A stretch of DNA of 64,000 nucleotides from Achromobacter sp. MFA1 R4 (GCF_900156745.1 NZ_LT707065.1:5344086-5408085), one strand, 5' to 3'. Shown: positions 22,401 to 30,390, counted from the first letter of the stretch. Notes: generated by a model from the sequence alone, not told the origin. Translations and numbers: made by a program.

Positions 22401-24066
22401 CGAAATCCTCGCCGACACCGGCGGGCGCGGCGTCGACGTCGTGCTGAACTCGCTGGCGGGCGAAGCCATCAACCGCAATCTGCGCGTGCTCAAGCCTTTC
22501 GGCCGCTTCCTGGAACTGGGCAAGCGCGATTTCTACGAGAACACCCGCATCGGATTGCGTCCGTTCCGCAACAACATCAGCTACTTCGGCATCGACGCCG
22601 ACCAGTTGATGAACGAGCGGCCCGACCTGACCCAGCGCCTGTTCGGCCAGATGATGGACCTGTTCCGCCAGGGCGCGCTGCATCCGCTGCCGTATGCCGT
22701 CTTCGACGCCAACGACATCGTCGACGCTTTCCGCTACATGCAGCAGGCCCGCCAGATCGGCAAGATCGTCGTCACCTACCGCAACGGCATCAGCGGCGTG
22801 CATCATCCCCACGCCCGGACCGCACCCGGCCTCGCCCTGCCCGCCGAAGCGACCTACCTCGTCACCGGCGGCCTCGGCGGCTTTGGCCTGCGCACCGCGC
22901 AATGGCTGGCGGACCGCGGCGCGCGCAACCTGATCCTCATCAGCCGCAGCGGGCCCGCCACCGAGTCGGCCCAGGCCGCCATCTCCGCGTTCGAAGCCCG
23001 CGGCGTACGCCTCCACGCCGCCGCCTGCGACGTCACCGACCGCGCGGCGCTCGCGCGCCTGTTGCAGGAAACGGCGCAAACACTGCCGCCCCTCAAGGGC
23101 GTGGTCCACGCCGCCGTGGTCATCGACGACGGACTGGCGCGCAACGCCACCTCGGAACAGATCCAGCGCACACTGGCCGCGAAAGTGCTCGGGGCCCAAC
23201 ACCTGCACGAGCTCACCCGCACGCAGGCCTTGGACCTCTTCATCTGCTATTCGTCGGCCACGACGCTGTTCGGCAACCCCGGCCAAAGCAACTATGTCGC
23301 TGCCAACGCCTGGCTGGAACGCCTGGCCGCGCAACGCCGCGCCGAAGGCCTGCCCGCCACCTGCGTGCGCTGGGGCGCCATCGATGACGTCGGCTTCCTT
23401 GCTCGCAACGAAAAAATCAAGAACGCCCTCCAAAGCCGCATGGGCGGCGGCGCCCTGGCCTCCCAGGTCGCGCTGGACGCGCTGGACGCCATGCTGGCGG
23501 CAGACGCGTCCGGCCTGGGCGTGCTGGAGCTGGACTGGCGCGCCCTCAGCCGCTTCCTGCCCTCCGCCGGCCTGCCCAAATTCTCGGACATCGCCCGCCA
23601 CGCCGGCGATGCCGCAGACGACGAGACCGGCTCGGACGACATCGCCCACCTGATCGCCACCCTGGACGACGAGGCCCTGCACGACCGCTTCGTCGAAATG
23701 CTACAGGCCGAGATCGGCGAAATCCTGCGCGTCGCACCCGACAAGATCGAACCCAACCGCTCGGTCTACGACCTGGGCCTGGACTCGCTCATGGGCGTGG
23801 AACTGGTCGTCGCGCTTGAAAACCGCTTTGGCATCCGCCTGCCCGTCATGGCGCTCAACGAAAGCCCCACCCCCGCCAAGCTCGCCCAGAAGCTCGTCGT
23901 GCTGCTGCGCGACGAACACGACAGCGCCGACGACGACACCGTCGCCGCCAGCGTGCAGCAAGTCGTCGCGAGCCACGCCGCGGAGGTCACCTCCATCTCG
24001 GTCTCGGAGTTCGTCGACGAGCTCAAGCTCAACGGCAGCTTCTCCAAGCAACGCATGATCCAGTAG
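16456..24066 (+). CDS. wcbR: Fully reducing type I polyketide/fatty acid synthase of the capsule locus (WcbR/RkpA type)
   Basis: A single-module megasynthase of 2536 aa with RBS AGAAGGA just upstream. Domain order: KS (about 1-425; Cys172 in DTACSSS, His307 in EAHGTGT, His347 in NLGHLEA); AT (about 525-850; Ser621 in GHSVGE, YAFH at 723-726, a malonyl-type motif); DH (about 885-1165; His923 and Asp1090); a methyltransferase-like region (about 1225-1560) whose SAM motif is degenerate (EIGQATP, 1394-1400); ER (about 1780-2110; HGAAGGVG at 1930-1937); KR (about 2125-2310; TGGLGGFG at 2137-2144, Ser2267, Tyr2280); ACP (about 2395-2480; Ser2444 in LDSLMG). A 55-residue tail follows the ACP and there is no thioesterase. 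All three reductive activities look intact, so a saturated chain made iteratively from malonyl-CoA is expected. Homologues accompany ABC-type capsules (Burkholderia wcbR, rhizobial rkpA). The next gene, an oxoamine synthase 6 bp away, is the likely chain-release partner. Confidence 0.9.
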   Translation: MRKRVAIIGLSFRFPSTTNDSYWPALLEGRDLVTRVEKDRWSADAYLHPAKDHPGTAYTFAAGSIGDVSGFDAAFFGISPREAALMDPQQRLLLEMSWEALEHAGIPSSTLRGSDCGVYIGIASSDYAYRLAEDLGAVDASMATGNTASIAANRLSYFLDLRGPSIAMDTACSSSLVAFHQACRAILSGECTQALAGGVSLHLHPYGFITFSKASMLSPRGRCNVFDASGDGYVRSEGGGMFLLKDYDQAVADGDNILAVVAGTAVNTDGRKSGLTVPSVEAQAALMRQVYEQAGIAPSEIDYLEAHGTGTAVGDPIETRAIGLALAQRRDKGAPLPIGSVKSNLGHLEAASGVAGLVKALHVLQHREVPATIGIKTLNPKIEFQNWNLDVVTQNRKLRPTGKLVVGVNSFGFGGANAHVILESASPRSPAAEGKIVKTAPIPVLVSGKSIPALKAAADQMAGVLRGQSARFLYNAAYHAAMRRDWHGERAVVFGTQCDTVAEALQQFADSGDPKAGVVTGSALAHARGPVFVYSGNGSQWANMGRRLLADPVFATAIDDVDAQFAQYADFSLRAELAGENGDHRYQRTEFAQPALFALQVGITRMLAQRGVVPVAVIGHSVGEVAAAWACGALTLPDAVRVIFQRSRLQGQTKGLGRMTAVGISGEQALALIAEHGLAQHVCVAGFNSSRGATVAGAPDALAVLEAALAEQSVFYRRLDLDYAFHSPAMDAIEAGIRESLADIRPRTSDVPFYSTVTGTPLDGAALDAAYWWRNVREAVRFEQSANQLAADGNNIYVEIGPHPVLRSYLNDTLKTADMPGSVLSTATRGADDPEKIWGAAGQVIVAGGQLDMASLFPWAAPPVDLPTYPWQRERHWHPTTPESLGLLTRRLVHPLLGYAMHQHEHTWENQLDTQSHPSLADHVVGDAVVFPATGFAEVALAAALRWQGGSADCAEFEELEIHSPLLLGAAPSKVLRMQLDNSDGRFRINAKDIGSTEPWVRHASGRLLREPRLARLTQPALTLPTRPPDFTRDTHNALTCAVGLDYGPAFQAVKHGWMESETSVLAVLEADACLDAELDATHLHPALLDCAFQLIIQLLKNDAAMGQGIAYVPSKIGRLSLRAKAGQPTAARVRLERRAPHSLTATFELYNAQGEQIAAVEQARFRSIRLRKAAADHLSFLDTVAVPRPHAPFGANPIDHGALRTALSKAIDQCRTGGAHARYAEEVDPLLESLCDSFALDALRALAPDGRQIPQALLADMGRHTPGAAPLLQYLVDRLSAAGHADAQASGIAVSADPDVDSGATDIWNTLLREYPDYAQIVHAVGRIGLHLPALLRGEASVEEICPRATSPATITRSLLGTASGQTLGIALRNVLEAAQAARLPGQRLAVMEIGQATPLFNFSCCDALDFDVADYTYASTDADALDHVAAQQAERYPHARTESITENGAAPVARHDLVIFHCDFNTLDAARNALRHARGSLRDGGLLLFCGAHPAAWADFVFGARAQWWQRGEHGEQLSTQQPADFWQEELQGLGLQCAEVLDFAQAPATGAYVLTARLNADACAEPAAIAAEPARWLILGDKNPEHGLNLAHSLKDALAAAGHKVRLEANVAPQALDALLAGDASGPVQHIVHLDGLAWADAHETPDELLAKQTRRCAVAAAAIQACERTQVPATLWLITADAAQYLRQPPQAAGMHALNDASLWGYGRTLANEASNFRIRMVDLPLAMAGQMADALTRELTTPDNEDEILLAAGGERYAPRMRISPRPAIAQPSEGQAVRLGFEFPGQLRNLRWESCAAPAPVNDELEVRIEATGLNFRDVMYALGLLSDEAIENGFAGPTLGLEFSGTVTRVGPDAGGYQVGDAVVGFGPASFGDRVLTRPNAISHIPDGFSFEAAATIPSTFFTVYYALHHLARLEEGEKILIHGAAGGVGIAAIQFAQWLGAEIYATAGSDEKRDLLRLLGVQHIYDSRSLSYADEILADTGGRGVDVVLNSLAGEAINRNLRVLKPFGRFLELGKRDFYENTRIGLRPFRNNISYFGIDADQLMNERPDLTQRLFGQMMDLFRQGALHPLPYAVFDANDIVDAFRYMQQARQIGKIVVTYRNGISGVHHPHARTAPGLALPAEATYLVTGGLGGFGLRTAQWLADRGARNLILISRSGPATESAQAAISAFEARGVRLHAAACDVTDRAALARLLQETAQTLPPLKGVVHAAVVIDDGLARNATSEQIQRTLAAKVLGAQHLHELTRTQALDLFICYSSATTLFGNPGQSNYVAANAWLERLAAQRRAEGLPATCVRWGAIDDVGFLARNEKIKNALQSRMGGGALASQVALDALDAMLAADASGLGVLELDWRALSRFLPSAGLPKFSDIARHAGDAADDETGSDDIAHLIATLDDEALHDRFVEMLQAEIGEILRVAPDKIEPNRSVYDLGLDSLMGVELVVALENRFGIRLPVMALNESPTPAKLAQKLVVLLRDEHDSADDDTVAASVQQVVASHAAEVTSISVSEFVDELKLNGSFSKQRMIQ

Positions 24067-24072
24067 ACAGAA

Positions 24073-25413
24073 TTGAGCACCGCAAAAAAGCTGCCCGGCC
24101 TTGCCGCCGGCATCAAGGACAAACTCATCCAGCAGGCGCTCGAGCGCAAACTGCGCGCGGCCGCCAACACTGGCGGCCAGGCGCTGTCGCGCCCCGCGGA
24201 GAAAAAGGCCGAGATTCCCGAAGAGCATTACCGCTTCCATCTCCATCCGGGATACCAGCAGCTGCGCATCATCAACGACGGCGCCAGCCGCCTGGGCGTC
24301 AAGAACCCCTTCTTCAAGCTGCACGATGGCACCGCCGGCGCCAGCACCCAAATCAGCGGCACCGGCTACATCAACTACGCCAGCTATAACTACCTGGACA
24401 TGTCGGGCGACCCGGTCGTCGCCGCAGCAGCCAAGGCAGCGATCGACCGTTATGGCACGTCCGTATCGGCCAGCCGCCTGGTCTCCGGCGAACGTCCCAT
24501 CCACCGCGAACTCGAAACCGAAATCGCCGCACTGTACGGCGTGGACGATGCGATCACCTTCGTCAGCGGTCACGCCACCAACGTCTCGACCATCGGCTAC
24601 CTCTTCGGCCCGCGCGACCTGGTCCTGCACGATGAGCTGATCCACAACAGCGTGCTGCAAGGCATCCAGCTATCCGGCGCACGCCGCCTGCCCTTCCCTC
24701 ACAACGACTGGGAAGCGCTGGACAAGATCCTGAATGAGCAACGCCACCAGTTCGAACGTGTCCTGATCGTCCTGGAAGGCATCTACAGCATGGACGGGGA
24801 TTACCCCGACCTGCCCCGCTTCATCGAAGTGAAGCGCCGGCACCGCGCCTTCCTGATGGTCGACGAGGCCCATTCGCTGGGTGTGATGGGCGCGCGGGGA
24901 TACGGGATTCGGGAACATTTCGACCTGGATGGCAAGGACGTCGATATCTGGATGGGGACGTTGAGCAAGACGCTCGCTGGCTGCGGCGGGTATATCGCCG
25001 GTGAAACGGCGCTGGTCGAACATCTGAAGTTTCTAGCACCGGGGTTCCTGTACAGCGTGGGGATGCCGCCGAGCGTCGCGGCAGCGTCGCTGGCCGCGTT
25101 GCGGCGGATGAAGGAAGTGCCGGATCGCGTCGCGGCGCTGCAGGCGCGTGGGCGTTTCTTTCTGGAGCAGGCTAAGGCTGCGGGGATTGATACGGGGATG
25201 AGTACCGGGTTGGCGGTCGTGCCGGCGATTATGGGGAGTTCGTTGAAGGCGACGCGGGTGTCAGCGGCGCTCTTCAACGCGGGAATAAATGCGCAACCGA
25301 TTCTGTATCCCGCGGTGCCGGAAAAGGCCGCACGAATAAGGTTTTTTATTTCCTGCACCCATTCGGAAGCCGAAATTCACAAAACGGTTCAAGCACTTGC
25401 TCGCTCACTTTAA
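24073..25413 (+). CDS. wcbT: PLP-dependent alpha-oxoamine synthase (AONS/serine-palmitoyltransferase fold), WcbT/RkpG type
   Basis: A 446-aa aminotransferase-fold enzyme with a TTG start, six bases after the PKS stop. Family blocks: SYNYLDMSGDP, YGTSVSASRLVSGERPIHRELE, FVSGHATNVSTI, LIHNS, LEGIYSMDGD, MVDEAHSLG (Asp264, His267) and the PLP lysine Lys299 in GTLSKTLAGCGG. The first 85 residues are an extension absent from BioF and could contact the PKS carrier protein. Enzymes of this family condense an acyl thioester with an amino acid, releasing CO2 and a 2-amino-ketone. With no thioesterase on WcbR, off-loading by this enzyme is the natural inference. Biotin synthesis is unlikely because no other bio gene is present. 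Codon use changes abruptly near 24.88 kb from GGC/GCC-rich to GGG/GAT/TTG-rich, which marks a probable recombination junction. Confidence 0.88.
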   Translation: MSTAKKLPGLAAGIKDKLIQQALERKLRAAANTGGQALSRPAEKKAEIPEEHYRFHLHPGYQQLRIINDGASRLGVKNPFFKLHDGTAGASTQISGTGYINYASYNYLDMSGDPVVAAAAKAAIDRYGTSVSASRLVSGERPIHRELETEIAALYGVDDAITFVSGHATNVSTIGYLFGPRDLVLHDELIHNSVLQGIQLSGARRLPFPHNDWEALDKILNEQRHQFERVLIVLEGIYSMDGDYPDLPRFIEVKRRHRAFLMVDEAHSLGVMGARGYGIREHFDLDGKDVDIWMGTLSKTLAGCGGYIAGETALVEHLKFLAPGFLYSVGMPPSVAAASLAALRRMKEVPDRVAALQARGRFFLEQAKAAGIDTGMSTGLAVVPAIMGSSLKATRVSAALFNAGINAQPILYPAVPEKAARIRFFISCTHSEAEIHKTVQALARSL

Positions 25414-25464
25414 TCTTTCGATCAATCCTGCGCGCCGCCAACCGCCGATTTCGATAACCGCCCT

Positions 25465-27531
25465 GTGACAATTGGAACCTATTCTCGTCGCTTGTCTCAA
25501 CTGCCGGGCATTGAAGCCCTTCTAGGCGAGCGTCTCGTATATTTGCGCCCAGGACAGCCTCCGCACTCCAAAACTATCAGCGCGCTTGCAGGCTGGGGAT
25601 TTCGCCCATCAACAAAACGGCCTCGCGACATAGCTGCGACGCACGGCCTGCCCTTCATCGGACTTGAAGACGGTTTTTTGCGTTCGTATGGCGCTGGCCC
25701 CGGATATCCAACGCTCTCCTTGGTCGTGGATAATTGTGGCATTTATTACGCAGCAGACCGGGAGTCTCAGCTCGAAACCTTGCTGTCCTCCGACAGCAAC
25801 CTTCTGACCGGCAAAGGTTCGGAGTACTCGCGAGCACGAGACCTAATTCTTTCCAAAGGCCTGAGCAAATACAACCTAGCGCCCGATATCGACACTCTGC
25901 CCGGCCCGGCAAACGGCTTCAAAGTACTGGTCGTCGATCAGACCTTCGGAGACGCGAGTGTTGGATTTGGTCTCTCCAGCACCGAGGCGTTCAGTCAAAT
26001 GCTTCAGTGCGCCAGAGAAGAAAACCAGGGCGCGACGGTATATGTAAAAACACATCCTGAAGTAAGCCAAGGCTTAAAAAAAGGGTATCTCTCTGACACC
26101 CAAGAAGACAGCAAAACCATTTTGCTGCGCAATCCGATTTCGCCCAGCAGCCTTCTACGACAGGTCGACCGCGTCTATGTAGTGACATCACACATGGGGT
26201 TTGAAGCGTTACTTCACGGTATACCCGTGACGTGTTTCGGCATGCCTTGGTATGCCGGTTGGGGAGCAACAGTCGATCGCCTGAAATGCGATAGGCGCAA
26301 TCGCACACGTAATACTGACGAGCTATTTGCGGCTGCTTATCTGCACTACACACGCTACCTCAATCCTGAAACCCTTGAGCCGGGCTCCATTTTCGACGTG
26401 ATGGATTGGATTGATCTTCAGCGCCGCATGCAGCGTGCCATGACTGGTCGAAGCATTGCGGTTGGCTATCGGCGTTGGAAGGCGGAAAACATCAAACCAT
26501 TTCTTGGTCCGGATCCAAAAAAAATACATTTTGTTCCGCACATCGAGGCGGCGAAGGAACTGAATCCAAATCCGAAAGACCGAATAATAGTATGGGGTGC
26601 ATCACCATCCCCCGCCATCGCAGATCTGGCGCAGAACTCGGGCGCCACCTTGCTTCGCATGGAAGACGGTTTCATTCGATCCGTCGGTTTAGGCTCGGAT
26701 TTCGCCCCGCCGCACGCACTGGTCCTGGACGCACAGGGACTTTATTTCGACGCAAGACAGGCCCACGACCTGGAAACATTACTCAATACTCGCAAATTCA
26801 CATTGCGCGATAACGAACGGGCGACGAGGGTGCGTAGCCTGATTGTCGAGAACGCGCTAACTAAATACAACATAGAACCGACCCAAGTTCCCAACTGGAG
26901 CACGTGCCACCGCCATGTGGTCCTGGTGCCAGGCCAGGTAGAAGATGACGCGTCAATCCGCTACGGATGCGGGCCGGTTCACGACAACCTGTCACTCATC
27001 AGGGCGGCCCGGCAAGCGCACCCAGATTCTTACATCGTCTACAAACCACATCCCGATGTTGCAGTAAGGAACCGCAAAGGCAAAGTGCATATCGACGACG
27101 CGCTGCGCTATGTAGACCATATAGAAACAGAAGTTTCCATAATAAGTTGCCTAGACGCGTGTGATGAAGTGCATACGATGACCTCGCTTAGCGGATTCGA
27201 CGCGTTGTTACGAGGCAAGCCTGTAGTTGTCTATGGGATGCCGTTCTATTCGGGTTGGGGCCTCACACAAGACCGAATGACCGTGCCTCGTCGAAATCGC
27301 AAGCTAACGTTGAACGAGCTTGTCGCGGGTGTAATGCTTCACTACCCTATTTATTGGGATTGGACGCTGAACGGCTACACGACCTGTGAAGCATCACTAC
27401 GCCGGATAATCGTTCAACGGACGAAAATTATCGAGTCGGGAAATCTCCGTTCGGTACGAAAAAACTACTTTCAGCGGCAGTTGCATAAAGTTCGTCTTTG
27501 GGCAAAAGCTGGATTTGCATTGAAGCGATGA
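25465..27531 (+). CDS. kpsC: Capsule poly-Kdo linker glycosyltransferase KpsC
   Basis: A cytoplasmic, membrane-associated retaining beta-Kdo transferase of 688 aa. GTG start. KpsC proteins carry two glycosyltransferase modules (CAZy GT99 and GT107 families) that alternate Kdo linkages. The duplication is visible here as GLEDGFLRS at 66-74 and RMEDGFIRSVG at 398-408, and again as GIPVTCFGMPWYAGWG and GKPVVVYGMPFYSGWGLT, each followed by RRNR. It extends the linker begun by KpsS on the terminal lipid. It follows wcbT by 51 bp and overlaps kpsS by four bases (ATGA). Base composition is distinctly more AT-rich than the PKS gene. Confidence 0.93.
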   Translation: MTIGTYSRRLSQLPGIEALLGERLVYLRPGQPPHSKTISALAGWGFRPSTKRPRDIAATHGLPFIGLEDGFLRSYGAGPGYPTLSLVVDNCGIYYAADRESQLETLLSSDSNLLTGKGSEYSRARDLILSKGLSKYNLAPDIDTLPGPANGFKVLVVDQTFGDASVGFGLSSTEAFSQMLQCAREENQGATVYVKTHPEVSQGLKKGYLSDTQEDSKTILLRNPISPSSLLRQVDRVYVVTSHMGFEALLHGIPVTCFGMPWYAGWGATVDRLKCDRRNRTRNTDELFAAAYLHYTRYLNPETLEPGSIFDVMDWIDLQRRMQRAMTGRSIAVGYRRWKAENIKPFLGPDPKKIHFVPHIEAAKELNPNPKDRIIVWGASPSPAIADLAQNSGATLLRMEDGFIRSVGLGSDFAPPHALVLDAQGLYFDARQAHDLETLLNTRKFTLRDNERATRVRSLIVENALTKYNIEPTQVPNWSTCHRHVVLVPGQVEDDASIRYGCGPVHDNLSLIRAARQAHPDSYIVYKPHPDVAVRNRKGKVHIDDALRYVDHIETEVSIISCLDACDEVHTMTSLSGFDALLRGKPVVVYGMPFYSGWGLTQDRMTVPRRNRKLTLNELVAGVMLHYPIYWDWTLNGYTTCEASLRRIIVQRTKIIESGNLRSVRKNYFQRQLHKVRLWAKAGFALKR

Positions 27532-28736
27532 ACGCCAAACAACGGTTTCTTTTCCTGCAGGGCGTCTGTTCTCCCTTCTTTCCGACCCTTGCCAAAGGAC
27601 TAAGGCAAGAAGGAATGAAGGTCCGGAAAGTCAACTTCTCCGTGGGAGACAGAATCTATTGGCGGCAAGGCGATGCGATCTCGTATCGGGGCTCCATGGA
27701 CCAGCTGCCGGAATTTTACAGGGGAGAGTTCGACAGGCACGGCATAACCGATGTGGTCCTCTTTGGCGACTGCCGCCCAGTTCATCGCCCCGCCATCGAA
27801 CTTGCCAGGGACTCGGAGATTCGGGTCCATGTGTTCGAAGAAGGCTACTTCCGTCCTTACTGGGTAACGCTGGAGCGCGGAGGAGTCAATGGCTATTCTG
27901 CTTTGCCCCGTGACCCTGACTACTACCGCAAACGAGCGACGGAACTGCCAAACTACGATAATGGCACCTCCTTTTCTTCGCCGTTTTGGAAGCGCGCAGC
28001 CTATGACGTGGGATACAACTTCTGGGCAGGTCTCAATCCGATTCTTCACCGGGGGGTCAAAAGCCATGTCCCCTATAGTCCCGCCACGGAGTATGCAAGC
28101 TACCTGCGAAAAGGCATAGGCACTCACATAAGCCGACGACGCGCAAAAGCAATACAAACGATGGTTACGATGGACGGCCAAACTCCACCGTATTATCTAT
28201 TTCCACTGCAACTCACCACCGATTCACAAATTATCCACCACTCCAACTTTGCCAGCATGAGTCAGGCCCTGGATACGGTGATTCGATCCTTTGCGCGCCA
28301 CGCTCCGGCACAGAGTCTATTACTGATAAAGGCCCACCCTCTTGATCCAGGACTAGTTAATTACTCAAGACTTATACGTCGATTAAGTAGGCAACTAATG
28401 CTAGGAAACCGTGTAGTTTACATAGACGGCGGGCACCTGCCATCATTGATCAATCGCTGTACAGCGGTGATCACAATAAACAGTACGGTTGGTGCGTCAG
28501 CTCTCATTCACGGCAAGCCCACGAAGGCCCTTGGGCGAGCGATATATGACATGCCTGGTCTAACAGATCAGAAGGGATTGGATGAGTTCTGGAAACATCA
28601 GGACAAGCCGGATGTACAGCTGTTCAGAAAATTCCGGAACGTAGTCATACACGACACTCAAATAAATGGCGGGTTTTATTGCAAATCGGGAATCGCCCTG
28701 TCGGTCACCAATTCGCTCAGAAGGCTCTTGGTTTGA
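27528..28736 (+). CDS. kpsS: Capsule Kdo transferase KpsS (first Kdo onto the lipid)
   Basis: A 402-aa protein starting at ATG 27528, which overlaps the kpsC stop as ATGA. An upstream in-frame TTG at 27498 is less likely. The N-terminus KQRFLFLQGVCSPFFPTLAKGLRQ is the KpsS signature, followed by VVLFGDCRPVHRPA, VHVFEEGYFRPYWVTLE and, near the C-terminus, LINRCTAVITINSTVGASALIHGKPTKALG. In characterised systems KpsS places the first beta-Kdo on phosphatidylglycerol. Whether the acceptor here is that lipid or the product of the PKS/oxoamine pathway is an open question. Confidence 0.92.
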   Translation: MNAKQRFLFLQGVCSPFFPTLAKGLRQEGMKVRKVNFSVGDRIYWRQGDAISYRGSMDQLPEFYRGEFDRHGITDVVLFGDCRPVHRPAIELARDSEIRVHVFEEGYFRPYWVTLERGGVNGYSALPRDPDYYRKRATELPNYDNGTSFSSPFWKRAAYDVGYNFWAGLNPILHRGVKSHVPYSPATEYASYLRKGIGTHISRRRAKAIQTMVTMDGQTPPYYLFPLQLTTDSQIIHHSNFASMSQALDTVIRSFARHAPAQSLLLIKAHPLDPGLVNYSRLIRRLSRQLMLGNRVVYIDGGHLPSLINRCTAVITINSTVGASALIHGKPTKALGRAIYDMPGLTDQKGLDEFWKHQDKPDVQLFRKFRNVVIHDTQINGGFYCKSGIALSVTNSLRRLLV

Positions 28737-28746
28737 ATAACACTGG

Positions 28747-28878
28747 ATGCCAGAAGAGGTCAAAATCGCTCGACAGCTCAATTCAAATTGGATTAACGCC
28801 CTAAGTCATTCCAATGGCCAAGCACATGGATGGCGACAGTCCCCACTGCCTAACCACGTCACTCGGAATACCGATTGA
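28747..28878 (+). CDS. Small ORF (43 aa) overlapping the start of the next glycosyltransferase gene
   Basis: The frame runs from ATG 28747 (MPEEVKIARQLNSN) to a TGA at 28876-28878. Its stop overlaps the only usable start of the downstream gene, the TTG at 28875, as TTGA, which is a classical translational-coupling arrangement. There is no clear ribosome-binding site, and the peptide resembles nothing I recognise. It fills the otherwise non-coding 138 bp between kpsS and the glycosyltransferase. It could be a true small protein, a leader that only feeds ribosomes to the next gene, or a chance frame. Confidence 0.35.
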   Translation: MPEEVKIARQLNSNWINALSHSNGQAHGWRQSPLPNHVTRNTD

Positions 28879-30224
28879 ATAGACTGAATTATTTTTTTCG
28901 TTATTGGATACGGGCCGGATGCCGCTGGCATTCGCCCTATCATAAAATCGCCTTTGAGCTGGCCACCCACACCAATAAAGACACTATTCACCGAATACTT
29001 GATTGCGGTTTGATTACGAGAGCGGCAGCGCTGTATCAAGAAAATCCCAAGCTGTTCACGGAGGCTGCACGGGGAAAGCTGGAGTATCTTCGCGGCAATC
29101 ACGATACTGCAGAGAAACTCCTGGAATCCGCATTACAGTCTTCAATATCAACGGAGCGCCAGCGCGCGGCAAAGCTACTGACCCGCCTGTCGCCTTCCCG
29201 TGTCATCGCTTCCGCAAGTACCTCGGGCCAAACTCGGCTCGAGCAATGCCTGCGCATGGCAACGCAGACTAAAAGCAGTGCGCACCCTGACTTGCAACGT
29301 CCGACCGGGGATGAGCATCTGCTAATTGCAAACCACGCGGGGTCCTATCCGGAAAAGCTTCATTATCTGAATTCCTATTGGAAGGAGATGGGATTATCGG
29401 CAGTCAGTGGAGCCGATACCGCAAGCAATTTCGACATCCTCGCATTGAGCCCGGAGTCGGCGGCGACTTCAGTGCTATCCGCCGACACACCGGCAGTTTC
29501 GGTAGTTATGACGGTATATAATGGGGGAAAATACTTGCGTTCATCGATGCTCTCCATGCTACGACAAATGAGTGTCCGAAGCGAGATCGTAATCATTGAT
29601 GACGCGAGCACCGATGATACCTGGGACATTATCCAGCAGTTTTCTCGAGATTACCCCGGCCGGGTGATTTCGAGACGGCTTGCCGGCAATGTAGGCACAT
29701 ACGCTGCGAAGAACATTGCCCTGAGACTATGCACCAGGGAGTACATAGCATTCCAGGACGCGGACGATTGGTCGCACCCGGCGCGACTGATAAGCGCCAT
29801 CAATTGGCTGTCTCTCAGCGAACAGCACGTTGCTGCTACGTCGCGATATGTCAGAATGGATCAAGAAGGCCGCTTCTTTTCGCCCAATATATGGCCCCTG
29901 CGGCAGTGGTCGCCAAATACCCTGGTATTCCGTCGCGCACCGACGCTAGAAATGATCGGGCAGTTTGACCAGATCCGTTTTGGGGCCGATACCGACTTCT
30001 TCGAACGCATCCGAGCCTATTTTGGCGATAGTCGCGTACTTTTTCAAAAACAGGTCATGCTTATTGCAATGGGGCTCCCTTCTTCGCTCATGCACGACCC
30101 AGATACCGGCTTGGATGGAAATGGTCATTCAATGAAGCGAGTGACTTACAGAGACGTCAGTGCCGAACGAATTCTAGGGATGGCTCGAGACGGCTCGCAT
30201 CCGCACTTCCCCAAAGCAAATTGA
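28875..30224 (+). CDS. Family 2 glycosyltransferase with helical N-terminal domain (capsule synthesis)
   Basis: A 449-aa protein. An in-frame stop lies at 28851-28853, so the TTG at 28875 is the only start near the N-terminus. Residues 1-205 are mainly helical and include a TPR-like stretch (GLITRAAALYQENPKLFTEAARGKLEYLRG, too short to class). The GT-A domain begins near residue 208 (AVSVVMTVYNGGKYL), with EIVIIDDASTDDTW and the metal-binding DxD region FQDADDW at 293-299. It is probably one of the enzymes that builds the capsule repeat. There are no membrane segments. It is the last gene of the + operon, 166 bp from the end of the convergent 1202-aa fusion gene. Confidence 0.82.
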   Translation: MNRLNYFFRYWIRAGCRWHSPYHKIAFELATHTNKDTIHRILDCGLITRAAALYQENPKLFTEAARGKLEYLRGNHDTAEKLLESALQSSISTERQRAAKLLTRLSPSRVIASASTSGQTRLEQCLRMATQTKSSAHPDLQRPTGDEHLLIANHAGSYPEKLHYLNSYWKEMGLSAVSGADTASNFDILALSPESAATSVLSADTPAVSVVMTVYNGGKYLRSSMLSMLRQMSVRSEIVIIDDASTDDTWDIIQQFSRDYPGRVISRRLAGNVGTYAAKNIALRLCTREYIAFQDADDWSHPARLISAINWLSLSEQHVAATSRYVRMDQEGRFFSPNIWPLRQWSPNTLVFRRAPTLEMIGQFDQIRFGADTDFFERIRAYFGDSRVLFQKQVMLIAMGLPSSLMHDPDTGLDGNGHSMKRVTYRDVSAERILGMARDGSHPHFPKAN

Positions 30225-30390
30225 CCCGCGCCCTTGTAGCTCGTGCTCTAAAAGTCGCTCATCCCACACCTTGACGCAGTCCACCAACAACGGACGATTT
30301 AGGGAAGCGACGCGATCGAATCGCATCGCGCGGAGGGTGCCATCACTGCGCGTCCCCCTCCAGCGCTTGTCCACCCATCTTCTGGGGGCC

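Noticed and set aside
16930..23682. Two very long open frames on the minus strand opposite the PKS gene (about 1042 and 1201 codons)
   Set aside because: They are shadows of GC-rich coding sequence: composition is dominated by Gly, Ala, Arg, Val, Gln and Asp with no domain pattern, while the plus strand shows complete KS to ACP motifs.
16456..24066. Reading the PKS as part of an antibiotic or siderophore cluster
   Set aside because: No other tailoring, resistance or NRPS gene is present, and all neighbours are capsule genes of the kps/wcb/rkp type.
24073..25413. Reading the oxoamine synthase as biotin-synthesis BioF
   Set aside because: No other bio genes are near, the N-terminal extension is unlike BioF, and the gene is coupled to a thioesterase-less PKS and capsule genes.
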